Shown: piece by piece, positions 40,073 to 49,019 of the stretch | How positions within the stretch are numbered: position 1 is the stretch's first letter | Layout of the letters: every line of letters starts with the position of its first letter | From: Nakaseomyces glabratus | Lineage: Eukaryota > Ascomycota > Saccharomycetes > Saccharomycetales > Saccharomycetaceae | Reading direction: 5' to 3' | Assembly (NCBI RefSeq): GCF_010111755.1 | Contig: NC_088958.1 | Coordinates: 744,001 to 808,000 of the forward strand | DNA length: 64,000 nucleotides | Notes under the pieces: model-generated | What the model saw: only the letters and a program-made list of their open reading frames with translations | Databases searched by the model: none | Told to the model about the DNA's origin: nothing | Translations under genes and position numbers: made by a program

Positions 40073-40870
40073 TTAACTTGTTTGCCTTCTTTTCCTTAGT
40101 TTGTCCATGTTAAGTTTCCTTGTGGTGAAAGACTGTCTCTTCTTCGGGTCGTACCAGCCACCATTATCTGAAGGAAATGGCGCGGGAGGGGCATAGTTAT
40201 AGTCGGAAGAGATGTAGTAAGACCAGCCTGGTGTCAAAGTGGTGTGTTGCACAGGTGTTGCAGTTAGAGAAGTAAAGAAAGACACTGCACTGGTGGCGTA
40301 CCTTCTGGACCAAGTGGTAGCAGTAATCTTAGTTCCGGGCTGCGTTTGCATTGGCGCAAATTTAGCCTTTCCGTTCTGTTCCCCGTAAGGTATGTCGAAA
40401 CTCTTTGAATCGATGGTGGCACCAAGGTCACCGGTGGTGACACGGGTTTCAGGAGTCGGTGGTGCAGTTATTAGCAATGTGTCCGGCAGTTTACTGCCGG
40501 TCATACCAGTCAGTTTAAACCTCGGGGAGTAGTGTATCGTGTAACCGTCCGTGGTAGCAGCGTATATCTGTACATAGTAGTAACCGTTGGCACCGACACT
40601 CTGCGACACTTCAGCTTCGAAGTCCGTAGTGCCTATGTCCGACAGCTTCCCAATCACTTTGAAAGCCTCAATCTTGTAGTTGGGACCCGAGCAAAGCGAA
40701 AATGTCAGCGACGTGAAATCATCCTGCGAAGGCGTGTTGGGCGTGAACAGCCATTGTATAGGTATCTTTGCAGTACCTCCAGAAGCATCAAAGGATTGGT
40801 CCAGTGACGGACCCACAACAGCTATATCAGCAGCGACTAGCTGCATCAACAGCAATATTATCGAGAGCAT
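40073..40870 (-). CDS. KNH1: Kre9/Knh1-family cell-wall beta-1,6-glucan protein
   Basis: Kre9 and Knh1 are secreted O-glycoproteins needed for normal beta-1,6-glucan in the cell wall. The 265-residue product has an N-terminal signal peptide (MLSIILLLMQLVAA, cleavage probably after LVAAD or just before), a conserved Kre9-type beta-sandwich N-terminal half (DIAVVGPSLDQSFDASGG, PRFKLTGMTGS), a Ser/Thr-rich middle open to O-mannosylation, the conserved C-terminal piece TTLTPGWSYYISSDYNYAP, and the basic tail KLRKRRQTS. It neighbours LHP1 in the same relative orientation as KNH1 (YDL049C), which favours KNH1 over its duplicate KRE9. A TATATAAA box lies on the minus strand at 40997-40990, about 120 bp before the ATG. 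Confidence 0.85.
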   Translation of the reverse strand: MLSIILLLMQLVAADIAVVGPSLDQSFDASGGTAKIPIQWLFTPNTPSQDDFTSLTFSLCSGPNYKIEAFKVIGKLSDIGTTDFEAEVSQSVGANGYYYVQIYAATTDGYTIHYSPRFKLTGMTGSKLPDTLLITAPPTPETRVTTGDLGATIDSKSFDIPYGEQNGKAKFAPMQTQPGTKITATTWSRRYATSAVSFFTSLTATPVQHTTLTPGWSYYISSDYNYAPPAPFPSDNGGWYDPKKRQSFTTRKLNMDKLRKRRQTS

Positions 40871-41997
40871 TTGATTGGTATTATATTTTTCAGTTTTAGT
40901 TTAGTTTTGTAATCGGCGAGGGCTAATTGATTATTTGTCTCATATACGTTTCAAATTCCTAATACGCGTGCTCTAATCCCCCCATCCCATTTATATACAA
41001 TTCTCAATCCCCGTCTCGAGGTTCACTTTGGCTCATTTTTTGTTTTCGGTTTTGCACTTACAGGCCCATTCATCGTCCAAACCCCCCACACTCTACGCAC
41101 CTTTCTGTGGAAATAAATATTACTTTTTTTCAACATTGCGAGTTGTCACCAAACAATGAAACGATATCGCAATTTTTAATTTTTTTTCATTTTGTTCAGC
41201 TATGCTCCCAGATAGCAAAATGCTCTTTCTGCGCATTATTCCACATTGCGACGTTGGTCATCAGATGTGTCTCTCCTCAAAACTCTGTTTAGAAATATGT
41301 TTTTTGTGCATGGTTATCTGTGTGCTGCTTCCCGTTCTCTCCTAATATATTTGTGCTGCCTATATGGCTATGTGACATTGGAAAATTTTCTTACACAGAA
41401 TGGCCAGCACAAATGCGTACATGCTCATCAGAGCTTGATACGCAGTGGGAACCTGGATATCTTCACTCTTAGATAACAGATTTGTCGTAAATCACATGCG
41501 AGAGTTAAAATACCGTGCGGAGGAGGCAGTCCAGTACGAAGTCCGTACTAAACTCTTGAAACATATCATAACAGTTCCTCGTACAAGCGTTCGTACAGCC
41601 ATGTTTGCGATACTTCGTTTGTTCTGCGGTTTGTTCTGCGGTTTCTTCGACGTCAAACAGGATTTACATTCCTGTGATTCTTAAACCAAAAAAACTGCTA
41701 AAAATACTGATACTCTTTTGTGCGCGTTCCGTAAGGGGAAATATTAATTGCATGGGTCTGCACTCAACAAGGACGAAAAGGGTCGTCTGAAGATACGTCA
41801 ACCTTTGGAACTATCTGGGGAGAGGCCGTGTTACGTAACCTTTCACGTTGGCAGTGTTAGGATGAGATCATGTGACTGAAAAATTATTGCCTGCGCTGAG
41901 GGAAGAAAAAAAAAAATTTGCGATGAGCTATATAATAGGTAGTATTGGTTAGGTATACAAAAGACAAGGAAGAAGAGCCGGAAACAATACGCACAAG
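40871..41997 (+). promoter_or_regulatory. KNH1-RIO2 divergent promoter region and synteny breakpoint
   Basis: 1127 bp separating a YDL-type pair from a YNL-type block. The left end holds the KNH1 promoter with C-rich tracts. A cluster of CGTAC elements and a 12-bp tandem duplication lies at about 41533-41640. The right end is the RIO2 promoter: TTACGTAA at 41831-41838, TCATGTGAC at 41868-41876, RRPE-like TGAAAAATTA at 41877-41886, PAC GCGATGAG at 41920-41927 and TATATAA at 41929-41935. Short reading frames at 41107-41790 have no recognisable product. Confidence 0.6.
41920..41927 (+). promoter_or_regulatory. PAC element of RIO2
   Basis: GCGATGAG 71 bp before the RIO2 ATG, next to a TATA-like box and about 35 bp after an RRPE-like TGAAAAATTA. 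Expected for a ribosome-assembly gene. Confidence 0.75.
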
Positions 41998-43275
41998 ATG
42001 AAGCTGGATACCTCGCATATGCGGTACTTGACCGCGGATGATTTCAAAGTGCTGCAGGCCGTTGAGCAAGGGTCGCGGAACCACGAGATTGTTCCTACGC
42101 AGCTGATCCACCAAATCTCGAAGATGCGTTCCATATCCGGTACCAACAGGTCTATCAGTGATCTGGCGAAACTGAAGCTGATCTCGAAAGTGCGTAATGC
42201 GAAGTATGACGGTTACAGACTGACTTACAACGGTATCGACTACCTGGCGCTGAGGACGCTGCTTAATCAGGAAGTGGTGTACAGTGTGGGTAACACCATC
42301 GGTGTCGGTAAGGAGTCCGATATCTACCAGGTGAGTGATAGAAACGGTACCGCAAAAGTTATGAAAATACACAGACTGGGTAGAACCTCGTTTCATACAG
42401 TGAAAAACAACAGAGACTACCTGAGAAACAGCAGGCAAGGTACAAACTGGATGCACCTCTCTAAGTTGGCCGCTAGTAAAGAATTTGAGTTTATGTCTAT
42501 GCTTTACGCTAAGGGCTTCATTGTCCCACAGGCGTATGGTTGTTCTAGACATGTGGTGGTCATGGATTTAATCGATGGTTATCCGATGAGAAGACTAAGA
42601 GAACATAAAAATATTCCAAAGCTGTACAGCGACCTAATGACGTTCATTGTCAAGCTGGCAAATAGCGGGTTAATTCATTGTGATTTCAACGAGTTCAACA
42701 TTATGATCAAAAACGATGAAGCCGTCACAGATGAAAAGGACTGTGGCTTTGTAGTTATTGATTTCCCACAATGTATTTCCATACAGCATAAGGACGCTGA
42801 GTTCTATTTCAAAAGAGATGTTGACTGTATAAGAAGGTTTTTCAAGAAGAAATTAAAGTATGATCCACAGCCTGAAGCTGGTATGTTGGATACCGACGGT
42901 TTCGGTGAAGGATACAAATATGCATACCCAGATTTCAACCGTGATGTCAAGAGAACTGATAATCTAGATGAACTAATGCAAGCATCAGGATACAGTAAAA
43001 AACACCCCGGTGATAGATACCTAGAAGAAGCTGTTGAGAGCATGAGAAATGCGGAATACAACTCCGATGATGATATTGATGTAGCAGAAGATCGGAGTGA
43101 GGAAGAAAGTGATTCGGATTATGACTATTATTATACAGAAGAGGATGAAGAGAGTGGTGAAGATAGTGATGGAGATAGTGAGGAAGAAGAAAATGAACGA
43201 ATTATTGAAGCTTTGTCCTCAGGAGTTGGCAACTTAAAAATGGACAAGTTGGGTAATTATATACTGGAAGATTAA
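41998..43275 (+). CDS. RIO2: atypical kinase Rio2, 40S ribosome maturation factor
   Basis: Rio2 binds pre-40S particles and drives late cytoplasmic 18S rRNA maturation through its ATPase activity. The 425-residue product matches the family. An N-terminal winged helix (about 1-90) precedes the RIO kinase domain: phosphate loop IGVGKESDIYQV (101-112), ATP-anchoring Lys123 in AKVMKI, catalytic loop LIHCDFNEFNIMI with Asp229 and Asn234, and metal-binding Asp255 in VVIDFPQ, the Rio2 signature. The C-terminal tail is acidic with a possible export signal ENERIIEALSSG. Convergent with RTT106 as in S. cerevisiae. Confidence 0.96.
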   Translation: MKLDTSHMRYLTADDFKVLQAVEQGSRNHEIVPTQLIHQISKMRSISGTNRSISDLAKLKLISKVRNAKYDGYRLTYNGIDYLALRTLLNQEVVYSVGNTIGVGKESDIYQVSDRNGTAKVMKIHRLGRTSFHTVKNNRDYLRNSRQGTNWMHLSKLAASKEFEFMSMLYAKGFIVPQAYGCSRHVVVMDLIDGYPMRRLREHKNIPKLYSDLMTFIVKLANSGLIHCDFNEFNIMIKNDEAVTDEKDCGFVVIDFPQCISIQHKDAEFYFKRDVDCIRRFFKKKLKYDPQPEAGMLDTDGFGEGYKYAYPDFNRDVKRTDNLDELMQASGYSKKHPGDRYLEEAVESMRNAEYNSDDDIDVAEDRSEEESDSDYDYYYTEEDEESGEDSDGDSEEEENERIIEALSSGVGNLKMDKLGNYILED

Positions 43276-43453
43276 GCTATCTTAGGTGTATGATTATTAG
43301 TTACTAATTATCTATAAATAGTATTATTACATTGCATATTAAAATTGTCATTTTCATAATTTCTAACATTCTAAATTAAGGTCTGTCTAATGGTAAAATT
43401 TTTTGCAAATATTGCGAAGTAATTTGTCTTAGCTAAATTGATAATGTGCAATA

Positions 43454-44815
43454 CTAGTCATATTCAACGCCAGAGCCTTCCTCGTCGTCTTCATTGTCTT
43501 CAAGCTCTATAGGAATATCAAAGCTTGGTGTTTCAATAGGAAAATCGAATAAACCAGCATTTGAACTGTTCTTATTTATCGGGGTTGTTTTAGATATAAG
43601 TTGATTTACAGCAGGATTTGCTTGTTCTTGAATTATTTCATCCTCCTCAAAATCTTCTTCTGCATAGTCTCCACCATCAGCTTCTTCGTCTTCTTCATTC
43701 TCCTCTTCGTTGTCTTCCTCTTCTACCTCACTTCCGTCGGACAAGTCGCTATTGTCCTCGAAATTTCCGTCAGCTTCTTCATCATCTTCTGAGTCAAAGG
43801 GTATCTCGTTAATGTTGCCTTCTGTCTCCATTTGTTTAGTTGCCTCTTGTAAAGCGCTTGGTTGATCGGATGTATTGTTCTGCTGTTTGTTTTTGTTCGC
43901 AGTTTTAGCCTTTAATTCTTCGCTCATCGATTCATCCTTAACTTGTTTCAATTTAACGTAGTCATCAATTTTAGAGTATTCAGTTTGATCAATCATCGAG
44001 AATTCAAATTTTGTACCATAACCATCGTCAACCTTTTTTATTAGAGTAACATTAAAAGTCAATCTTGTTATTGAAGAGTACGATATAGATTCAATGTTTG
44101 AAGATTCGAATACTAAAATAGGTTTCTTAAAACCAAAAATTATTATTTCTGGCAAAAAATAGAGAGTACCTTCCTTGGTACCCCTATGGCACTCTACATG
44201 GAATGATGGTACAGGCTGCTCTACCGATGGGTTGAAGGGATTGGCAATTTTGAATCCTGTTAAAATAGCTTGCTTTCTGATATATTCAGTGCACTTGTTG
44301 AAGTCATCTACTTCTTGCCCTATTAATCCCATACTTTTAAACTCAGTTAATACATTTTCTTTGTTCATGGTTAGTAAAATTGGATCTTGGTCCTTGTCGT
44401 TGACCTTCTTTAATTGAACGAAAAGATATAGCAAATTTGGCTTTTCAGGTACAGGTAAAAATGTACCCATCTTCACATTGTCTTTTAAATTAGAAATTGA
44501 AAACTCTGATACACCATTTTTGACTAAGGATAATTGTGGTTTATGATCAATGCTCGACAAATGTAAAACTAGGTCCAACTTCTTCCTAATTGGCGATAGT
44601 ACAGAGACGTTTTTCAAAGAGAATATGATATTTTGTTCATCGATAACTCCATTGCTAGTCACCTTCCGTTTTTTCTCTATATTATCACTGTGACTCAGAC
44701 CATAATTGTATAATTCCTGAAACACCTCCAATGAGCTCGGCAGTGCCCTCGTGATGTTCCTTATTTTGTTCTGAAGCTCTTTAGGAAGCTCATTTAGAAA
44801 ATCGAAGCTGCTCAT
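43454..44815 (-). CDS. RTT106: histone H3-H4 chaperone Rtt106
   Basis: Rtt106 binds H3K56-acetylated H3-H4 and deposits it in replication-coupled and transcription-linked chromatin assembly; it also regulates histone genes with HIR. From the ATG giving [14 protein letters not shown] the product is 453 residues; a four-codon extension starting with GTG is rejected. The N-terminal dimerisation region is followed by two PH-like domains (about 68-300), with [19 protein letters not shown] and [20 protein letters not shown] as recognisable parts. The C-terminal third is very acidic (repeated Glu/Asp blocks), typical of histone chaperones. Neighbours RIO2 and SPS19 agree. Confidence 0.92.
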   Translation of the reverse strand: MSSFDFLNELPKELQNKIRNITRALPSSLEVFQELYNYGLSHSDNIEKKRKVTSNGVIDEQNIIFSLKNVSVLSPIRKKLDLVLHLSSIDHKPQLSLVKNGVSEFSISNLKDNVKMGTFLPVPEKPNLLYLFVQLKKVNDKDQDPILLTMNKENVLTEFKSMGLIGQEVDDFNKCTEYIRKQAILTGFKIANPFNPSVEQPVPSFHVECHRGTKEGTLYFLPEIIIFGFKKPILVFESSNIESISYSSITRLTFNVTLIKKVDDGYGTKFEFSMIDQTEYSKIDDYVKLKQVKDESMSEELKAKTANKNKQQNNTSDQPSALQEATKQMETEGNINEIPFDSEDDEEADGNFEDNSDLSDGSEVEEEDNEEENEEDEEADGGDYAEEDFEEDEIIQEQANPAVNQLISKTTPINKNSSNAGLFDFPIETPSFDIPIELEDNEDDEEGSGVEYD

Positions 44816-45555
44816 TATAATGCACACGTCTATTCAGATATCAACCTTGATGTAGTATCTCGTTCTGACTGCAATATCAATTCCAAACAATAGAATGCAC
44901 ACTAGTTTTATTATTCTAATTACTCGAATCATTTCTGCGATGGGCGATAGTCGTGTTTTTTAAATAGCACTGCATACGTATATAAGATGTATAGTGTCAC
45001 AGCTATGCGATGAGCTAAGCTAGACACCGATAAGATGCTACTAAGCTGAGTTGTACAGATAAGAGGAATTGTTCTTTAACTGTCTCTCAACCTTAGCAAA
45101 TATAGTTGAAGTAAGACATAAAAATGAATGGCAATTTATGCCATAATTGAAAGTATGGGCCTAAATAAACCAGACCAAAATTGGTGGTCATGATTGTGTG
45201 AGTGTTGGGAGGTGCCTCTTCTGTATATGCATTTCATTATTCAAGAAGTATAGTTAACATACTCATCCATTTGAGAGATCAGTTTCGTAAAGGGAATATG
45301 AATGGCTGTTGTAAGAGCTTCGGGAGAAGATAAACTCCGAAGATCACTTTTGTCTTACTGTGTTAATCTTTAAAGGGAGTGATGAGGTTATGTTGACTAT
45401 TGGAGTAACAACATTGACAATACAATATATAACACTGGAAGACTGACGACTATATATATAATGGCAGCAAGCTCGTTATAAGTTTAAATTATGAATTGGG
45501 AGTTTGAGGAGACTTGCGAAACCTATACTAGCTCAACAAAAAAAGAGAATTTGAG
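44816..45555. promoter_or_regulatory. RTT106-SPS19 divergent promoter region
   Basis: 740 bp between divergent genes. A PAC octamer GCGATGAG occurs at 45007-45014, 192 bp from the RTT106 ATG. On the SPS19 side an inverted pair CTTCGG (45318-45323) and CCGAAG (45337-45342), with CGG and CCG 13 bp apart, resembles an oleate response element (CGG N15-18 CCG), though the spacing is short. A TATATATATA box lies at 45451-45460, about 96 bp before SPS19. SPS18, divergent from SPS19 in S. cerevisiae, is absent. Confidence 0.5.
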
Positions 45556-46428
45556 ATGGTGAACACACTAGACAAGACATTCCTTGAAAAAAGTTCATGG
45601 AAGCCTGATTTATTCAAGGGGAAAGTGGGATTTGTGACTGGCGGTGCTGGGACTATCTGTCGAGTACAAGTTGAAGCATTGGTCTTGCTTGGCTGTAAAG
45701 TAGCCATCATTGGCCGTGATCACGAGAAAACAGAGAGAGTTGCCAAAGAGATATCTAGTTTGGTTGACAACCCTGATGCTGTATTGCCTATTTCCAAAGT
45801 TGATGTAAGAGAGGTTAAACAGTTAGAAAGTGCAGTAAAGAGGACAGTTGACAGGTATGGGAGGATTGATTATGTTATTGCAGGGGCAGCCGGAAACTTC
45901 ATATGCGATTTTAATCACTTGTCGGCAAATGCATTCAAATCTGTTGTTAGTATCGATTTGTTAGGAAGTTTTAATACTGCAAAGGCTACTATGCCAGAAC
46001 TTATCAAAAGTAGAGGTTCGATTTTATTCGTATCCGCAACGTTCCATTATTACGGGGTACCATTCCAATCGCACGTAGGAGCAGCGAAGGCGGGTATTGA
46101 TGCTCTCTCTAATGCTTTAGCAGTAGAAATGGGTCCATTTGGTGTGAGATCAAATTGTATAGCACCAGGGGCAATCCAAGGTACAGAAGGTTTCGATAGA
46201 CTAATTGGTGACGCCAGTAAGAAGAAAACTACTAGTAAAATTCCATTGCAAAGGTTAGGAACAACCGAAGATATTGCCCAGGCAACAGTATACTTATTCT
46301 CTCCAGCAGCTTCATATGTCAGCGGTACAATTCAAATTGTTGACGGAGCGATGTGGCACATAGGAACTCATTTTGCACATGAATTATACCCTGACCTTCT
46401 ATTTAAAGATCCAAAGGCCAAGTTATGA
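45556..46428 (+). CDS. SPS19: peroxisomal 2,4-dienoyl-CoA reductase Sps19
   Basis: Sps19 reduces 2,4-dienoyl-CoA with NADPH so that fatty acids with double bonds at even positions can enter peroxisomal beta-oxidation. The 290-residue product is a short-chain dehydrogenase/reductase: nucleotide-binding VGFVTGGAGTIC (24-35), the DECR-type active-site stretch HYYGVPFQSHVGAAKAG, and RSNCIAPGAIQGTEGF. It ends Pro-Lys-Ala-Lys-Leu, so the last three residues AKL form a variant peroxisomal targeting signal type 1 (S. cerevisiae Sps19 has SKL). In S. cerevisiae the gene is induced by oleate and in sporulation. Confidence 0.94.
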   Translation: MVNTLDKTFLEKSSWKPDLFKGKVGFVTGGAGTICRVQVEALVLLGCKVAIIGRDHEKTERVAKEISSLVDNPDAVLPISKVDVREVKQLESAVKRTVDRYGRIDYVIAGAAGNFICDFNHLSANAFKSVVSIDLLGSFNTAKATMPELIKSRGSILFVSATFHYYGVPFQSHVGAAKAGIDALSNALAVEMGPFGVRSNCIAPGAIQGTEGFDRLIGDASKKKTTSKIPLQRLGTTEDIAQATVYLFSPAASYVSGTIQIVDGAMWHIGTHFAHELYPDLLFKDPKAKL

Positions 46429-46994
46429 CTAGTAGATATGTTATATAGCTCTTTTATATATTCTGCAGGTAAATGTACTACAATTTCATTTATGCTCACA
46501 ATAAGATTTTGAACATTAGTTTGTCGGTTATGTTTGATATTGTTAATGGTCGCCGATATATTTTTTGCATTTGTCTGTTATATTAACAAATTAAGCCTGG
46601 GTAAATGTATAACATCCAGCTGAATCAGACTACTGCACTTAATTTTGGCTGACCATTACCTGATCAACAATTGCTCATTGTTATATTTTGCTTGCGATGA
46701 GTTGACATTGCACAACTTTTAAGTTTCGCGTTTTGAAAAAAAAAAAAAATAATAATAATAATACATATAATGATACACGCTTTCTGTATCCCGTCCGTTT
46801 CTACTATTGAATTATTAGCATTTTAGCACCAGCCATAACAACAATTGTGTCTTACTTTCACTTTCAGATAGTACTAAGCTTATTCGGAATTGCAGTTGTC
46901 AGCTCATAATAATATTCGTGGGAATATCAACCATTAGCAGACTATTGAAGGGGACAACTGACATCAGTTCTAGAGGTCATTAAACTAGTATAAA
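46429..46994 (+). promoter_or_regulatory. SPS19-EXO1 intergenic region and synteny breakpoint
   Basis: 566 bp that join a YNL-type block to a YOR-type block. A PAC octamer GCGATGAG lies at 46694-46701, 294 bp before the EXO1 ATG; an A-run followed by (AAT)n lies at about 46736-46763. No gene or RNA recognised. Confidence 0.55.
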
Positions 46995-49019
46995 ATGGGT
47001 ATTCAAGGATTACTCCCACAATTGAAACCTATACAGAACCCCGTTTCGTTGAGGAGGTATGAAGGGCAGACATTGGGTATTGATGGATACGCATGGTTGC
47101 ATCGCGCTTCGTGCTCATGTGCCTACGAATTGGCTATGGGGCTGCCGACAGAGAAATACTTGAAGTTTTTCATAAAGAGATTTAATATGTTAAAATCATT
47201 TGGCGTAACACCATATTTGGTATTTGATGGTGATTCTATAAATGTGAAGCAGGAAACGAACAAAAAGAGACGAGAGAAGAGGCAGGAGAATAGAGAAATA
47301 GCTATGCGCTTATGGCAGTCTGGGAACAAGCGAAATGCAATGGATTACTTTCAGAAATGTGTTGATGTAACGCCAGAAATGGTCAAATGTGTGATAGATT
47401 ATTGTAAAAACAATGGTATAAAATATATTGTCGCCCCATTTGAAGCTGATCCACAGATGGTATATTTAGAGAAAAAAGGATTGATTCAAGGAATAATTGC
47501 AGAAGACTCAGATCTATTGGTTTTTGGATGTCGACGGTTGGTTACCAAGTTAAACGATTTTGGTGAGTGTATTGAAATTTGTAGAGACAGTTTTGGCCAA
47601 TTGACATCCAAATTCCCCATTGGACAACTATCTAATGAAGAAATAAGAATGATGGTATGTCTTTCAGGTTGTGATTATACCAATGGTATTCCCAGGATTG
47701 GTCTTATTAAAGCTATAAAATTGGTTATGACACATCGAAATATGGATAGAATTCTGATGTCATTGCAAACAGAAGGGAAATTTTCTGTACCTGAGAATTT
47801 CTATGATGAATATCGATATGCTGATTATTCTTTTCAGTTTCAAAGAGTGTTCTGTCCATTGAGCAAACAAATTGTATCTTTGACTGAGATACCAATGGGA
47901 CTTCAGTCTGATAAAATACTTCACAGCTGCATTGGCAAGGCAATATGTAGGTTGGATGGTACTAAGAGATATTGTTTAAATGATGAAATAGACCACGAAA
48001 TCCATGGTTACCTGGCTAGGGGTGACCTCAATCCATATGACTTCACTAAGAGGCTTGTTAATAGGGAGCATAAACTACAATTACAATCCAAGTCCGATAT
48101 GAGCATCACTTATGATCCGAGTAACGAACAAAAGTCTAGGAAGGTGCTTTCTATTGACACTTTTTTCAGTAGTGTTCCAGAAATTAAAGGGCAAGGTACA
48201 AGCTCAAATAAACAACCAGTTTATGAGGATTTTGTTGAAAAGAAATACACACAATTAATATCTAACAGAAAATTGGGTAGGAAGAGTGATTGCAATAATA
48301 AAGTAACTAGTAAATTTTTCACATCTAATCAAGAGTCAAATAGCAGAACTGCAGGGCTAAATGGATGTAACTTGAACTCGATCGAACAAGCCACAGAAAA
48401 AATAATTATATCAGATAACGAAAGTGAAACAGATTTGCCTGAATCCGAATTACCGACTCAAGTGGAAGCGCAAAATACTCCGACCGAATTTTCCTTGTCA
48501 ATTGCAAGCAGTCAAAGTAAAAGCACATCTGATGGCTTTAATTCATTTGAGGTGACTAGTCAAAGAGATGAAATCGGAAATACTAGTGAGGAACATGAAG
48601 ATATATCAGAGCTTATTGACCTCTCAGATAATAATGATGTTGACAATTCCACAAATTTGGTATCAGGTTTGAGAAATATCAAAACAGAAAATTCAATCCC
48701 TTCACTGAAATTAGAAAATGTAAGACGAGCCAACCCTCATAAATTTGATCTCTCAATAAGCTCATATGAAATAAAGAAACCTAAGACTGAAATTTTAAAA
48801 CCTTCAAGGGTATTAAAGCCACGTAATGTGAACCAGAAACCAAGTTCTGGTATTATTCCTAATATTATTGGTGACAAGCATTCAAGAGACAGACTGAAAA
48901 GAGATGTTGGTAAACAGAGAGTTTTGGCCTCAAAAGCAAAGGCATTACAAACTGAAACCAGCACTAGAAAAACTGGAAACAAGTTGCTACAGCAATATGT
49001 TTATAATCCCTCAAAATAA
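46995..49019 (+). CDS. EXO1: 5'-3' exonuclease and flap endonuclease Exo1
   Basis: Exo1 resects DNA ends, acts in mismatch repair with MutS/MutL complexes, and with Mlh1-Mlh3 in meiotic crossovers. The 674-residue product has the XPG-N domain (1-100), the XPG-I domain (about 130-210) and a helix-hairpin-helix GCDYTNGIPRIG. Catalytic acidic residues fall at the same numbers as in S. cerevisiae Exo1: Asp78 (FDGD), Glu150 and Asp152 (FEADPQM), Asp171 and Asp173 (AEDSDLLVFG). In the disordered tail, TSKFF (438-442) resembles the Mlh1-interacting MIP box, and KIIISDNESE and ELIDLSDN resemble SUMO-interacting motifs. The paralogue Din7 is shorter; length and linkage to HMS1 favour EXO1. Confidence 0.94.
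   Translation: MGIQGLLPQLKPIQNPVSLRRYEGQTLGIDGYAWLHRASCSCAYELAMGLPTEKYLKFFIKRFNMLKSFGVTPYLVFDGDSINVKQETNKKRREKRQENREIAMRLWQSGNKRNAMDYFQKCVDVTPEMVKCVIDYCKNNGIKYIVAPFEADPQMVYLEKKGLIQGIIAEDSDLLVFGCRRLVTKLNDFGECIEICRDSFGQLTSKFPIGQLSNEEIRMMVCLSGCDYTNGIPRIGLIKAIKLVMTHRNMDRILMSLQTEGKFSVPENFYDEYRYADYSFQFQRVFCPLSKQIVSLTEIPMGLQSDKILHSCIGKAICRLDGTKRYCLNDEIDHEIHGYLARGDLNPYDFTKRLVNREHKLQLQSKSDMSITYDPSNEQKSRKVLSIDTFFSSVPEIKGQGTSSNKQPVYEDFVEKKYTQLISNRKLGRKSDCNNKVTSKFFTSNQESNSRTAGLNGCNLNSIEQATEKIIISDNESETDLPESELPTQVEAQNTPTEFSLSIASSQSKSTSDGFNSFEVTSQRDEIGNTSEEHEDISELIDLSDNNDVDNSTNLVSGLRNIKTENSIPSLKLENVRRANPHKFDLSISSYEIKKPKTEILKPSRVLKPRNVNQKPSSGIIPNIIGDKHSRDRLKRDVGKQRVLASKAKALQTETSTRKTGNKLLQQYVYNPSK

Noticed and set aside
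41107..41790. Several short plus-strand frames between KNH1 and RIO2
   Set aside because: Cys/Phe-rich chance-like sequences overlapping in different frames in promoter DNA, with no recognisable homologue.
45381..45450. C/D box snoRNA between RTT106 and SPS19 (GTGATGA ... CTGA)
   Set aside because: Box-like sequences are about 60 nt apart but there is no terminal stem or convincing C'/D' pair.
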